From contig KN834767.1 of NCBI GenBank assembly GCA_000827265.1, positions 62,001 to 126,000 of the forward strand: DNA of 64,000 nt, read 5' to 3'. The notes below the pieces were generated by a model that did no database searches, was not told the origin of the DNA, and saw only the letters and a list, made by a program, of their open reading frames with translations. Below are positions 22,428 through 33,577 of this stretch, piece after piece; the stretch's first letter is position 1; every line of letters starts with the position of its first letter. The stretch comes from Collybiopsis luxurians FD-317 M1. Its lineage: Eukaryota; Basidiomycota; Agaricomycetes; Agaricales; Omphalotaceae. The translations under genes were made by a program, and so were the position numbers.

Positions 22428-25400
22428 TTGGTCCCAGGTGAAGGTAGGGAGTTGGGACAAGGCTGGATAGGAAGGAAGGGAGGAAAGGCCGCTTAACGTC
22501 CGACGCCAATCAGAACGATGAGAGAAAGACGTCCAGAGGCGGAGAACGGGGTGGTGTAGTAGGCCAAATAGGAAAAGGACGAGGGGACCGGATGGTGGGA
22601 GTGTGACGGATAGAGGCGAAGACGTGAAATGGAAAGTCAGGCCTACCAAATACGGTGTTTGTCAATATTACTTAATTCACTGTATCCAGCTAGAAAAAAA
22701 AAATTTTTTTTTCTCTTTGATTCTGTACAGTATTATCTATACCCAAGTAGGGATTAACTTTCACTGACTGGTATGTTGAGAAGTTCAGCTTTTATTCAGC
22801 TTCTGAAATGCAGTTCGTATACACTCTTTGCAACCTCTTTGACCGTACCAACATTCACGGCTTTCGTTGAGAGTTCCGGTGAACAGTGTGTATGTCCTTA
22901 TTTACTATTTAATTTCTCAAAACACTTTGCAGAGCCTTGCTTTGTCCATTTCGGGTCCCCAAGGAGTTGCCCGATTGACTTGAACTTGTTCCCGCGCAAT
23001 GCCTCAGGGCAGACATACACTTTCCCAGCCTCAAGTAACTAACCTAGATGTGATCACTGTTCCGTAGGTTCTGGTATAAGTACCACAGTTGCCTTGTCAC
23101 TGACTGGCTTTGGTCTCTTGAGTTCATAAAAGACCTTCGGTAAGTTATTCGTATCCGTATGTACTTGCTTCTATACACCTTCCCGAATTGTCTATACTTG
23201 TCAACCTTTTCTCCTGAGAATATACCAAGCACAAATTAAAAGGGAAAGAAGTCCCCGAGGGGAAGGTCTCGACGTCAACGGCACCCTCTCCATATCCAAA
23301 TCTGTAACTTCTCCTAATCCCTCCGCACAAAGTAACGAATCACAGCCAAGCATGCTACATTATGTACTTGACCTTTTCAATCCCTTATAAACGCCCCTCC
23401 CCCCTACCCTACCCTCCTTTCTCCACTTCCCCCTTATCTTTATCCGCCTTCTAGTCTTCATCCACTTGCAATATCTACGTCGTGCTCTGGACCTATAAGT
23501 AAATCGTGTGTTCTCCAAAGTCGGGTCATTCGTCATGTGGCTCTCTTGACTATACTTTACATCAAAAACGCCTTGAGCTGTTAGCAATCTCGAAAAGAAC
23601 AAGACCGACTGTTCGTGACAGCATTATATAGTACTCTTAGCCGGTCCCGCAAAAGCCTCTACTTATATGAACCAGTCTTTCGGAGACAGTTGGTAGAACT
23701 TACGAACATTCCTCGATGGAAGACATTCCAACTCGATCCCTTCGATCCAGAAGAGGTCTGCTGAACTCTGAGCTTATATCCGGAAACTTTATATTTGCAA
23801 CTGTCTTCCTTTCGTAACCTTTTTTTTTTTTTCAATTACCGCAACACAAAAAGTGTCCTTCCATGTTACTTACATACACTCCCTCTGAGCAACCTCCTCA
23901 ATAAAGTTCAAGCTCTCTTGGAGTCAGAAACCGTTAAAACCTACACTGTACCATCATGTTTCAGAACCGACACCTGCATAGGGTCGCCGACACGGACGGC
24001 GGTGCGGCGGGATACCTCGAAACACCACAACCATCGACTAAGAAGGATCGACACTTGATGTCCGTCGTCGTCCCCGTCAGGTTCGTCAATCAAAGGTACT
24101 TTTTCTGATTGTCACCCCAGATGTTCCTAGAATCCTCAAAAGTTGCACAAACAGACGAACAGCAGAGTAAAGATTTACGCGAAGGAAGACAGATGCCTTC
24201 CGAGGGCGGGAAACATAGAGTTTAGGATCGCTGGCGTATCCATCAGAACGAGGCCTTGCGATTCATATAGTGGATATATGCGGTAACTCGAGCCTCGCTG
24301 TTCCGTCTCAACACCTCAAAGGACCTTCGCAACGCCCCAGAAAACTGTGGCCTCACTAATTAGGTACCAAGACCGAACAAAATGTTCCGTCATGACTAGT
24401 TCTGAGTCAGTATATATTTATATGCTTAATACGAAAAAAATCTGAAAGCACATATGTATATCAAGATTTAAAATCTTGTATGCAGAGGTTACGAATCTAT
24501 CTGAAGATCGTCACAGGCCGGCCAAAGATATATATACGGTATTCAAGAGGATCTTCCCCCGACTCTATCCTCCATTAAGAAAACAAGGGTGCTTTGGTCG
24601 GAATGTGCCGGAGGCTATTAGTCGGTAACTCAAGGGAGGAGATCTCTTCGTAAATTGAACAGTTTGAGCTTGAGAGGATATCACCGCTTATACCACTACT
24701 TGCATTCCAAAAAGGAAAATAATCAAAGTCGAATTCACCATTTACCAATAGTGCCAGAGATACATCAGCCGCTGACAAGGTATATAAAGGAATCAGTCGA
24801 GATGCTCCACGATTCACCATGTCACTGCGTCCAAAGTAGCGTGCGACCACACTTTCATCATTGTGCTGTGCCAAAGGCCAACTTCGCGGGCACAAATTCT
24901 TGAAAAGGCACCAAAATCCGGTGACTAGAGAAAGGAGGGAGTTTCATTTCAGCGGAGGAACTAAATACGTCTTAAGTTGAAAATTTTTGTGACTGTGAAG
25001 CTACTGGACTATCGGTGTTGCAAACTCGGTCCGACTTCCACGGCCAGAGGGATTCGGAGAGAGAGTTCGAACCGGATTCGCACAATCCAACGATGAACTG
25101 AAATTTCTATCGTCTGAACAAGACGATTATTGCGGCGCCCCACATATTTTAGAATTTACCTACCTGCAAGAATAACTATGCTGACAAGCTCGATACTGCA
25201 AGCTGTAACGGGTATTGTCGTAATAATGGCATACAGGACTAGGACTGAAATACCTTGCCTATAATATCGGTGCTCTAACGAGTTGCCTCCGAGCTGGTCG
25301 AGCTTTTTCTCCGACACTCCAAGCTAGTCTACTTTCACGTTAAATCCGTTCGGACCGATATCCATATTTTCACGCTGTATGGCTCTACGTAGGATGGAAC

Positions 25401-26561
25401 ACGGATCGGAGAGAGCGAGAATACATTGGCTACGCTAGGTTCTTCACGGCACAGGGGCGAGCAATCTCCGTTACAACTCCGAAGGGACAATCACCGTGCC
25501 TCAACTTGTATCGTCACATCAAATCATCCAGCACTAACAAAACTTTGACAAAACTGTCTTCTGAGGGCTCTTTGCCAACTCACGCCAATAAAGCAATTGA
25601 CCGGATAATCCTATGGATGCATTCGAGATTCAGAAATTGTCAACAGGGGAAGCATGGACGTCACTAGTCTATCGGGCCGCTCGGCGGGACCGCCGAAAGG
25701 TCAAAGCTAGAAATATCAGGACTGAAAGAAACGAAAGTAGGCGATTACGCTCGGATGATCCTACCAGTAATTACACTGGGTGAAAGAAGTTTATTAACTC
25801 GCAAGATCAACTGGCACTTGAGCGCTTGGGCAACAGTGCATTGCGATTCCCCCTGAGACCAATCTCTCGTCACACATGCCATTTGGTATATAATTCCGTG
25901 TTCCTCAGGCCCAAGCTTGGCGGTCTTTATCTTCATAAATATTACTTAAATTTCATTAACAACAAACGGTCAATGAGTTGTCGAACGAGCCACACAATAA
26001 TAGGTTAATTCTGGATTCCGAAACGTTCCCGACTTGCGCTTTTTTCAGTTCCATTGTAATGTAAGGCTTGTCCTTTGAAATTCTTGAGCTTCAACTTGGG
26101 AAAGGCATCGCTGAATGCGTCAAACACGTGAGCTTGATTGCAGCTGTTCAACTTCCAAATGCTCAATGGGATATCATTTACTGCTTTCTCAGAGGCACGA
26201 ATCATTACTTTTTATTACCGTCACTCCTAAGGTCAAATTGCGCAGCAAGTCGTGTCAATAGCCGAGGGAAGCCGTGGCCTTTGACCTACTGACCAGAATC
26301 CATTCAGTTACGCAACTGAAGGGATACAGTCAAAGTGCTTGAGGAAAGGAGGTGTAGAAGACAAACTCGTACTTCTCCGTAGGTCTATCTATCCTTTTCG
26401 TGGGTCGGGTGACCCTCTTTCGTTGATACGAGATTGCAGATACTTGCAAAGAGATTGGGTCGGCCGATATGCCGCTTACAAATTTTATATGATTTTTCCA
26501 CGCTCCATTGAAATATTATGCGGTGATTTGTGTCAGAAACTTTGTATCTCTGGACCACACT
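22428..26561. other. gene-poor 4.1-kb interval
   Basis: Only short ORFs are present. An 89-aa ORF at 22773-23042 has a weakly signal-peptide-like start but no family match. ATG 23955 opens a 50-residue frame that could be a first exon, but nothing continues it. An A10/T9 run lies at 22694-22712, about 270 bases upstream of the ARID gene start. Long AT-rich stretches and no direct repeats were noted by eye. The interval may contain decayed mobile-element sequence, but I cannot show its ends. Confidence 0.4.
22694..22712. promoter_or_regulatory. poly(dA:dT) tract upstream of the ARID gene
   Basis: Ten A followed by nine T, self-complementary, about 270 bases 5' of the minus-strand ARID gene start. 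Stiff poly(dA:dT) tracts often keep fungal promoters nucleosome-free; that role here is inference. Confidence 0.35.
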
Positions 26562-28002
26562 ATGACACCTTCACCTTTAAATCTGGGACTCAATAGAACG
26601 AACAATGCTTCAGTATACACTCTAGCCACAGTCAATGACGAACCAAACTCATCTGCGCCCCGTTCAGCTTTCTACGATTCCGCTCGTTCCTCATTAGACG
26701 ATTCTCATGTCCCTCACTCCGCTCGTTCTCCTCTCCTTACTCCAGCTACGCCTTCTTATGGCGCTACTATGCCTCGCTCGCCTGGGACAGCCAGATCTTC
26801 CAAAAAACTGATCTTTAACGCTGCTTTAAAGATGGCTGCCATATTTGTGGTCAGTACCCTGCTGCTTGGAGGGACGCTCTGGTTGGCTCTTCCTACTTTG
26901 GAAGAGTGAGTATCGACGATATCTCTGACAGGCATTGAACGTATACTGATGCGTCATCTACAGGGAGGACAGACCAATGCTCCGCATCCCAAAATCATTC
27001 GAACAATTACAAGACTTGAATGCATTATTAAAGAAGTACAGGGATATCTATCCGTATAGGATTGTGATATGTTATATCATCGTGTATCTTTTGTATGTGT
27101 TTTTCCATAGCCGACCCTTCTCCTCGCTTAGTTATATCCGCGACAGCTTACAAGCCTTTTCCCTTCCTGGGTCAATGTATCTCTCAATCCTAGGCGGTGC
27201 CGTATGGGGCGTCCCTCGCGCACTCCTCTTAGCCTGCTGTTGTGTCGCTTCCGGCGCGACCCTTTGTTATCTCATATCTTCTGCCCTTGGCCCCGCACTC
27301 CTCACCATTCCCCGAATTGCTTCCCACCTTACAAACATCTCCGACAAGGTGCAACAAGCCGCCGCAAATAATAATCTCATATCTTACCTTATCGTTTTAC
27401 GAATCGCTCCATTGCCCCCACACTGGGTAGTCAATGTCGTTGCGCCTCACGTTGGCATTGGCATTCGTGTCTTTTGGATCAGCACAGCCTTGGGTATCTT
27501 TGGTGTGACGGTGATACACACCACTATTGGTGGGGGGTTAGATGAAATGACCAGTGCGGATGATTTTCATCTGATCAGCTGGAAAAATTTCCTGGGCCTT
27601 TTTGCCATTGTTGTGGGAGTGATGGTTCCGGTCGGGCTGAGATATTGGTTCAAACGCGGAGGTGTCACAGCAGACGTCGAAGGAATGGCGACGGAAGATT
27701 CTGCTGTCGGAACTTCTGGCGTCCCGCGTAGTGCCACTGCCGCTGATGGGACAACTGTGTTTGTCTTTGATGACGAGGAAGAGGAGGAAGATCAGATTTT
27801 GGCTGTGGGAGCTCCGGCGCGTTTACCCAACAAGAAATCCAAGGACGCTTCAGATTCCAGGACACAGCTGCTGACAGACGAGCTTGAAGTTGACGACGAA
27901 GAGTATACGTCTGAAGACGATGACGGCGATATCATTTTAGAAGCAGGTCCCGAACTCAAATCGCCCAAACCTCTAGATGTGCAGTCAAATTCCAGTGCCT
28001 AA
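26562..28002 (+). CDS. TMEM41-like VTT-domain (DedA superfamily) ER membrane protein
   Basis: Two exons: 26562-26905 and 26964-28002, coding for 460 aa. The N-terminal cytosolic region of about 85 residues is Ser/Pro-rich. A first TM (AAIFVVSTLLLGGTLWLAL) is followed by a TM at IVICYIIVYLLYVFF. The VTT core has FSLPGSMYLSILGGAVWGVP, RALLLACCCVASGATLCYLI, YLIVLRIAPLPPHWVVNVVA and GIFGVTVIHTTIGGGLD. These correspond to the TMEM41/VMP1 scramblase family, with the G-x-W-G-x-P re-entrant loop and the LRI-P-x-P--x-N motif. Family members move phospholipids between ER leaflets and support autophagy and lipoprotein export. The acidic C-terminus (EEEEDQI, DDEEYTSEDDDGD) is disordered. The start MTPSPLNLGL was chosen over an in-frame ATG at 26508. 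Confidence 0.86.
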
Positions 28003-28352
28003 GTTGGGAGTGTATTTCCACATTTTGGGTTGTACATTTTTATTTATCGATATGGTGCCATTATTGCCTACTTTGCGTTCTACTGTAGATATTATAATTG
28101 TGTAACGACCTTGTTCACGATGTTGATCAATATTATCTATTGAGCAATTGAAAGATGGTTACTATGATATAGCTGTAACCAGAATCTAGGAGTAAATAGA
28201 GTAATCGGAGGTTATTAACAAAAACGTAACTTGATACTCTACAACTACCTGAACATATAATAGGTACACTAACTCATCATTTTCCAGGCTGAAAATGTTG
28301 GTTCCAAATTTCTGAAATGTTATCAGTTAATCTAAACCGTTCTTCACTCTAG
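28003..28352. other. spacer, possibly containing the first exon of the next gene
   Basis: 350 AT-rich bases. The downstream gene lacks an in-frame start codon in its main exon, so a short first exon is expected here or further upstream. I could not place it. Confidence 0.35.
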
Positions 28353-29964
28353 GCCACTACCAGATGAGCGACCTCGAGCAAGCGTGGCCAACCTCATAGG
28401 TCGTTTTGAACAGCAAAATAAACGCAATTCTCTATCTGCTACTAGTAATTCTTTACCTTCAAGAAGTTCCAGTGTCGTTTCCGATGTTACAGGCGACTCG
28501 GCAAAGGAGGAAGTCAAGGAGAAACGGGAATGGCCTCCGCCAGCAAGTGCAGCTGCCTCACCTCTCGCTCCCCCAGCTCCAATTTATGCCTCCGCGTTCT
28601 GGTCCAAGCCAAAGTCAACGCCAGCTGTGGTGTCCGAGTCATCAAATACCAACATAACTCCCAATGAAGGAGCAAAGGAAGCAGCAAAGGTTGGCTCACC
28701 GCCGGAACCCAGTGCATCCAAAGCCGAACCTCCATCTTCCCCAACACCAAAGCCACAAGCTGCGAAAAGTCCTTCAGCCAAAGCCCGCGCCTCTGCCGCT
28801 ACCGCACACCCCAAACCCGCCGCAACGCCCAGGTCCAGTGCCAGCACGATGTCTCCGGGCAGTATCAAACCCCAGCATACCGGTGGCAGCAGCAGCAAGC
28901 CAAAACTTCCCCCATCCACACCTACTCCCAGAACGCCTCGTTCCAGCTCCAGTGTTTTCAAAACTCCGAATTCAGTGCGACCAAAGACTCCCTCTTCCCG
29001 ACCCAAAACCCCCGCCACGTCTACATCTACCGGTAGACCAAAGACTGCCGATTCAACTACGATGAGGCCCAAGACTCCTTCCTCAGGTCTCTTCGCGCCC
29101 ACCGCAGCTTCACTGGCCAGAGCTCGCAATGCCCCGCCACAGCCTCCGCCTTCTACACGTAAAGTTGCGCTTAGTTCGGCTGTCGCAGAAAGACTGGGCA
29201 AACCTACTGCTGCGTCTCTGAGCAGGATAAGGGGGGCTGAGACGACCGCGACACCGCCGGTCAAGGCGTCCCCGAGCGCGGCTGCTAGAGCTAAAGCGGG
29301 ATCGGTAGTCGGGGTTAAGGCGAAGCCGAGATCGTCAAGTACAACAAGCAAGGTAACGTCGACGTCGACCAAGTCTGCATCGGCGACGCCGACCTCTGCT
29401 CCTGCTGGTGCACCGAAGGCGGGTACATCCAATGGAAATGGGAATGCACCTGCAGAAGAGGAGGAGAGTGTGACAGCCGATGTAGAGTCGACGTCGGCGG
29501 AAGAGGTCGGAGAAAATCACGAGGAGGATCAGGAGGAGGAGGACGTTCTTAGGGGAGATGTTCATGATGAAGATATTCATGATGAAAATATCCCCGATGC
29601 CCATGTCGAACACGAGGAGGAGGAAGTCGTCCATGATGAAGAACCTCACGAGGAAGGGGAAGAGGCCCTCGATCCGACATCTCATTCACAGTCAGAATCC
29701 GAGGCAGTGCATTCCGAACTGGACCTCAGTGTCGCCTCAGCTTACGATCCAGCCGATCTTGGGGATTCTGCTTCTGTAGAATCAAGCATCGAAGCGGAAG
29801 GGGAATCTACCCCTATCCATCCCAACTTTCAAATGTCCGAATCTACTCCAGGTGACGACATCGAGGATATAGTCAAGATGCTCGAACTTGGAAAACCCAG
29901 GCCGATCAGCATCGTACAGATTCCGGACGAGAAGGACGTACATGAGATACCTGATGAGGAATAA
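28353..29964 (+). CDS. Low-complexity Ser/Pro/Ala-rich protein, 5' end unresolved
   Basis: One long exon opens after a CTCTAG acceptor at 28352 and ends at TAA 29962-29964. In frame it begins PLPDERPRASVANLIGRFEQ; no in-frame ATG precedes this, so at least one exon is missing upstream. The first 25 residues (RASVANLIGRFEQQ) look conserved-type, and the rest is disordered. There is an SSSVFKTPNS-like Lys/Thr-Pro region with repeated RPKTPSS units, an Ala/Pro-rich middle and a strongly acidic block (EEDVLRGDVHDEDIHDENIP) with imperfect HDE repeats. The last stretch EDIVKMLELGKPRPISIVQI is more ordered. I do not recognise the family. Basic TP-rich repeats would suit microtubule or nucleic-acid binding, but that is speculation. 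Confidence 0.6.
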
Positions 29965-30508
29965 ATGAATATATGGAGATGTGACGCAGACTTGTGGAAA
30001 AGGAAGGAGGATGCTCACAAATCTGTCGACTGGAAGAAGAAATAAATTTCGTACGTATAACGACTGCAAAAATGACTGCTTTCAACTCTTGTCCTGGAAT
30101 TTGCAATGTTTCCCTTTCATGATACCTTAACTCAATCATATTCATATACCTATCTCACTTGTCCAACATAGTAGTTTTATTACTTTTCCACCCTCTTTTT
30201 TCTTCCTATGCTTTCGTCCTTCTCACTTCTAATTTACTTTCTGGCTATCTGGGTTTTCACTTGTCTTGTAGGTATTGCTGTTCTTCAAAATTATCTTCGG
30301 CTTGCGTTTACCTTTCAAACTGCTTCTTTACACGACCTACTTCGTTCGCTATCCGAGTTTAGAAATCATTCTTTCGTTTCTCAATCTGCTTTTTTTTACT
30401 GCCAGCCTTGGAGCAAAGTGTCTGACCAGAGTTCAGGTCTGGCCGGGACTCGAGTAGAGTGGTATGTTGCCTACATGTCTTGACCCTGAGGTGTGTTTGG
30501 CATTTTAG
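29965..30508. other. spacer with ambiguous small ORFs
   Basis: About 540 bases. T-rich; three overlapping frames of 60-91 residues between 30159 and 30483 could include an N-terminal exon of the candidate at 30509, but no model is convincing. Confidence 0.35.
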
Positions 30509-30625
30509 GCTATCAAGCGCCCAAATCCATTCACTTTCCACTCCGCTGCTCAAGCTCGAATGTTCTTTAGAACATTCGAAGCGGAACACCAGATGTTATG
30601 GGCAGATTTAAATATTCCAATCTGA
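30509..30625 (+). CDS. Possible 3'-terminal exon of a small unknown gene
   Basis: After a TTTTAG acceptor at 30508, the frame AIKRPNPFTFHSAAQARMFF continues for 38 residues and ends LWADLNIPI with TGA at 30623-30625. Composition is protein-like, whereas the competing frame is not. A preceding exon could end at the GTATGT donor near 30463, reading RSGRDSSRV. The 5' part is unresolved, and I know no family. It lies tail to tail with the SRA-YDG gene. Confidence 0.25.
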   Translation, partial: AIKRPNPFTFHSAAQARMFFRTFEAEHQMLWADLNIPI

Positions 30626-30746
30626 AAGACCCTCGATAGCGATATAGTCTACTTTACATACTTACTATAAACATACATACAGACATACTAATCAAATGCG
30701 CGAGATACACAAATCTACTTAGATGTGACAAAAACAAGGAAAAAAA

Positions 30747-33493
30747 TCACGGAAGATTCTGAGAAAAGTAGCTCCGGCGGAATTCCTCCAGTCTGATGAG
30801 GTACAGTTCGCGGAACATTGGGGTCCAGTCGAATTCAGTCTGTGTAGGCTGTATCTGCTGCGGGACAACGGGAGTTGACGAAGAAGCAGCACCTCTGGCG
30901 GCGGAAAATGAGGGCAGATGAGTTATGATCTGTGGTTGAGCAGCGAGAGTCGGCAAAGAAGCGGCAACAGGAGAGATGGGCACCGAAGGGACATGAGCTA
31001 CCGTCTTAGTCTCAGCTTCAGTTTGAGTTTGCTGCCGAGCACTAGTCGACGAAGGAGTAGCAGCTCCGACGTTGGAACTTGTGGGGACATGAACCACTGT
31101 CTTCGCTCGAGGTGGCTGCTGAACAACGGGAGTCATAGCAGCTGGAGAAATGGAGACCGAAGGAACATGAGCTGCCTCCTTCGCCCCAGGTTCGGTCTGA
31201 GGTCGTTCTTGGGCAGTAGGAATTGACGAAGAAGCAGCAGCTCCGGCGATGGAAGCTGCGGAGACATGAACTACTGTCTCCGGCTGAGGTGACTTCTGGA
31301 CAGTGGGAGTCAACGAAGAAGCGGCAGTAAGAGCGATGGGCGCCGAAGGGACATGAGCTGCTGTTTTCGCCTCAGGTTCAGTTTGAAGTTGCTGCTGGAC
31401 AGTGGCCGAATCAGTAGCAGCAACAGTGGCGGCGGAGGAGAAAGGAACACGAACTTCCGGCAATGTAGGTGTAGGTAAACTAGACTTAGCAAACAACATT
31501 GGCTCAAAGGAAATGTGCGCAGCTTGTAAAGGAAGAGACTGTTTGGCGGGAGGGCTCGGAGCCAGCGCGACTGACAACACCGCAGGTTCAGGTGATCGGG
31601 ATTCCGGAATTATGAGCGCCGAGTCGAGGGCAGCAGGAGTGACAGTGGAACTGGGCGACTGTGATGGTGTCGTCGTTTTCTCAGAAGGCGATGCAAAATC
31701 AGACAGCATTGCCTTCGGCACTAACAATTCACCTCTGGCAGTAGGAGGTAAGGATTGGAGTGCTGAAGATGCTGATAACGAAGAAGGTGGAAGAGTGGAA
31801 TTTGTCTCTGGCAGAGCATTGATTGGCGTTTGTGGCTGACTGTGAAGAGAGGGTAGTGAGGTATGGGAATCTGTCGATGAAGTATTGAGCTTTGTCGGTG
31901 TAGCCACTTTCCCTGCGTGCCAGATTTTCGCTTTCGAAACAGACACTTTTTGCAGAGGAAGTGAACGTCGAGACCCGGGACGAGCAACAGAATGGTCGTG
32001 GCCTCTCTGGGTTGTCTGATTCTCTTCTTCGTCACTGAATGAGAGAATATGATCCTCTTTTGGTTCAGGTTCTGGGGTGGAAGGGGGGCTTGACGGAGGT
32101 AGGACGCCGAGTGGAACACGCTTCCGTTTTCGCTGAGGGTTTGAAGGTAGACCATCTTCACCACTCGACGTTAGTGAGACTGGTGATAGAAGCCGCTTCC
32201 GTTTCCCTAAGACGATTGGGGGAAGCGGTTCACTATCCACTTCTTCGTCCATTTCCGAACCAAATAACCCGGCATTCTCTGTATCGCTCCCCTCGATATC
32301 CCGGTATTTGGATGCTTCACCAGGGGGAGTGGACCGATCATGGACGACAGTGGTTGAAGGGGACCTCACTCGCTCGGAAAAGGATCCGTCGGCTGATTCG
32401 TCGTCTTCAGAGTTGGACGAAACAGACTCTTGGTCGTTGTTCTGAATCGACTTGTGTCTAGAATTAGAGGTGGGTTGTGGAAGGGAAGGTTGGCCAGCTA
32501 GACGCTAGAACGAGCAAGTTCAGGGACAAAGTAGGTAAGGAAAAGTGAACACCCTTACTATGAAAAGAAACCTGCACAAAAGAAATCCTGATTTACCTCT
32601 TACTCGAGTAACCTTGTAACAGCGTTACTACACGCTGGTCGATGTCTTTAAAAAATGGACGTACCTTGGCTACCTTGTAAAGACCATCGTACCGATAGCC
32701 TTGAGCAGGTGCGTAAGGAGAGTCCAATGTGTGCCCTCGGATCACCCTAACAGGATGCCGGGTGGGTCCACAACTGATCTGAAGCGAAGAGTGTTGATGA
32801 AAAAGCGAACGCAAAAGGATACATCAGGCGTACTTTCAGACTCCTGTTATTCTTATTCTTCCAATCCTGATCTTCCACTTGAGGACCACGACCATTTTGT
32901 CGACCGCCTGCGAAAAATATCAATGTTAGAAATTAGGTTCGAAACAAGCATCAAGATAGTCTATGCCTTCGCCTGTGTATGAGCTGAATGGCGATGTTGC
33001 TTGCTCAATATAAATCAGAAAAGAAAAGCATTCAGACTCACAATTTATCTCCTTCATCTACATCGTCCTCGTATCCACCAGATCTGGTTTACGAATCCTT
33101 GAGACCAAGAAACGCGAAAGTAAATAGGTATACGCTTACAGAACCACTGAGTAGACACCGTGGACGGCGTGTCCGTGAATACCAGCCTGAGCAATGTTAG
33201 CCACTTATGAAACCAGAGGCACTAGACATAAATTAGCTTATACCTGCGTGGGCCCGTGAAGTCTGTAGATCAACATCAACATTCCGACTCTGGCAGTTGC
33301 TAAGGAAAATCACCCTCGGTCGCTGCACTCCTTCCTGGTGTTCAATATTGTGCCGACTGGAATTCCTTTAACGTTTCCATATCCATACTGCTTGCTAGAG
33401 TATCTTTCTGAACGAGAGATAAGTGATAAGATTTGAGTTCACGCACGCTGGTTTCTTGTATCGATTTTTGAATATATCTCTGATATCGGGCAT
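30747..33493 (-). CDS. SRA-YDG domain protein (UHRF1-like) with a long repetitive tail
   Basis: Eleven exons in minus order: 33493-33447, 33403-33314, 33262-33244, 33186-33140, 33083-33042, 32983-32967, 32907-32834, 32778-32665, 32634-32597, 32571-32559 and 32504-30747, coding for 752 aa. The spliced N-terminus gives a full SRA domain: YGYGNVKGIPVGT, RKECSDRGLHGPTQAGIHG, GVYSVVLSGGYEDDVDEG, YTGEGGRQN, NNRSLKISC, HPVRVIRG, SPYAPAQGYRYDGLYKV and IRLAGQPSLP. SRA domains recognise modified cytosine (5mC). No RING, PHD or TTD follows. Instead there is an acidic/basic region (KRKRLLSPVS, RKRKRVPLG) and six imperfect copies of a unit of roughly 35 residues with cores like VAHVPSVPIS. The tail ends FRELYLIRLEEFRRSYFSQN. 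Exons of 19, 17 and 13 bases occur. The intron 32966-32908 needs a GC donor (exact base uncertain). Confidence 0.85.
30860..31460 (-). repeat. six imperfect in-frame coding repeats in the SRA protein tail
   Basis: Within the last exon of the SRA gene the translated sequence repeats a unit of roughly 35 residues. Cores are AAHVPSAPIALTAASS, VVHVSAASIAGAAASS, AAHVPSVSISPAA, VVHVPTSSNVGAATPSS, VAHVPSVPISPVAAS and ITHLPSFSAARGAASS, separated by Gln/Pro/Glu-rich linkers such as QQTQTEAETK. The unit is compositionally Ala/Ser/Pro/Gln and predicted disordered. Confidence 0.75.
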
Positions 33494-33577
33494 GTGGGAT
33501 GAAATGAAAGAACGAGCGAGTCAAGAACGCGTTCTGTATATCGTCACGTGGTTGGTGAATCGCACGCGTCTACTTCG
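33494..33577. promoter_or_regulatory. 84-bp divergent intergenic region
   Basis: Only 84 bases separate the start codons of the minus-strand SRA-YDG gene and the plus-strand serine carboxypeptidase gene. Any core promoters must overlap or lie inside the neighbouring genes. A CACGTGG hexamer-type site (CACGTG) lies at about 33545-33550. Confidence 0.5.

Noticed and set aside
22773..23042. 89-aa plus-strand ORF with a hydrophobic start
   Set aside because: Looks superficially like a small secreted protein, but no family, no Cys pattern that repeats, and internal splice signals give no better product.
28584..29432. 282-aa minus-strand ORF rich in Gly, Val and Leu
   Set aside because: Antisense of the Ser/Pro/Ala-rich protein at 28353-29964; composition is a mirror of its codon bias.
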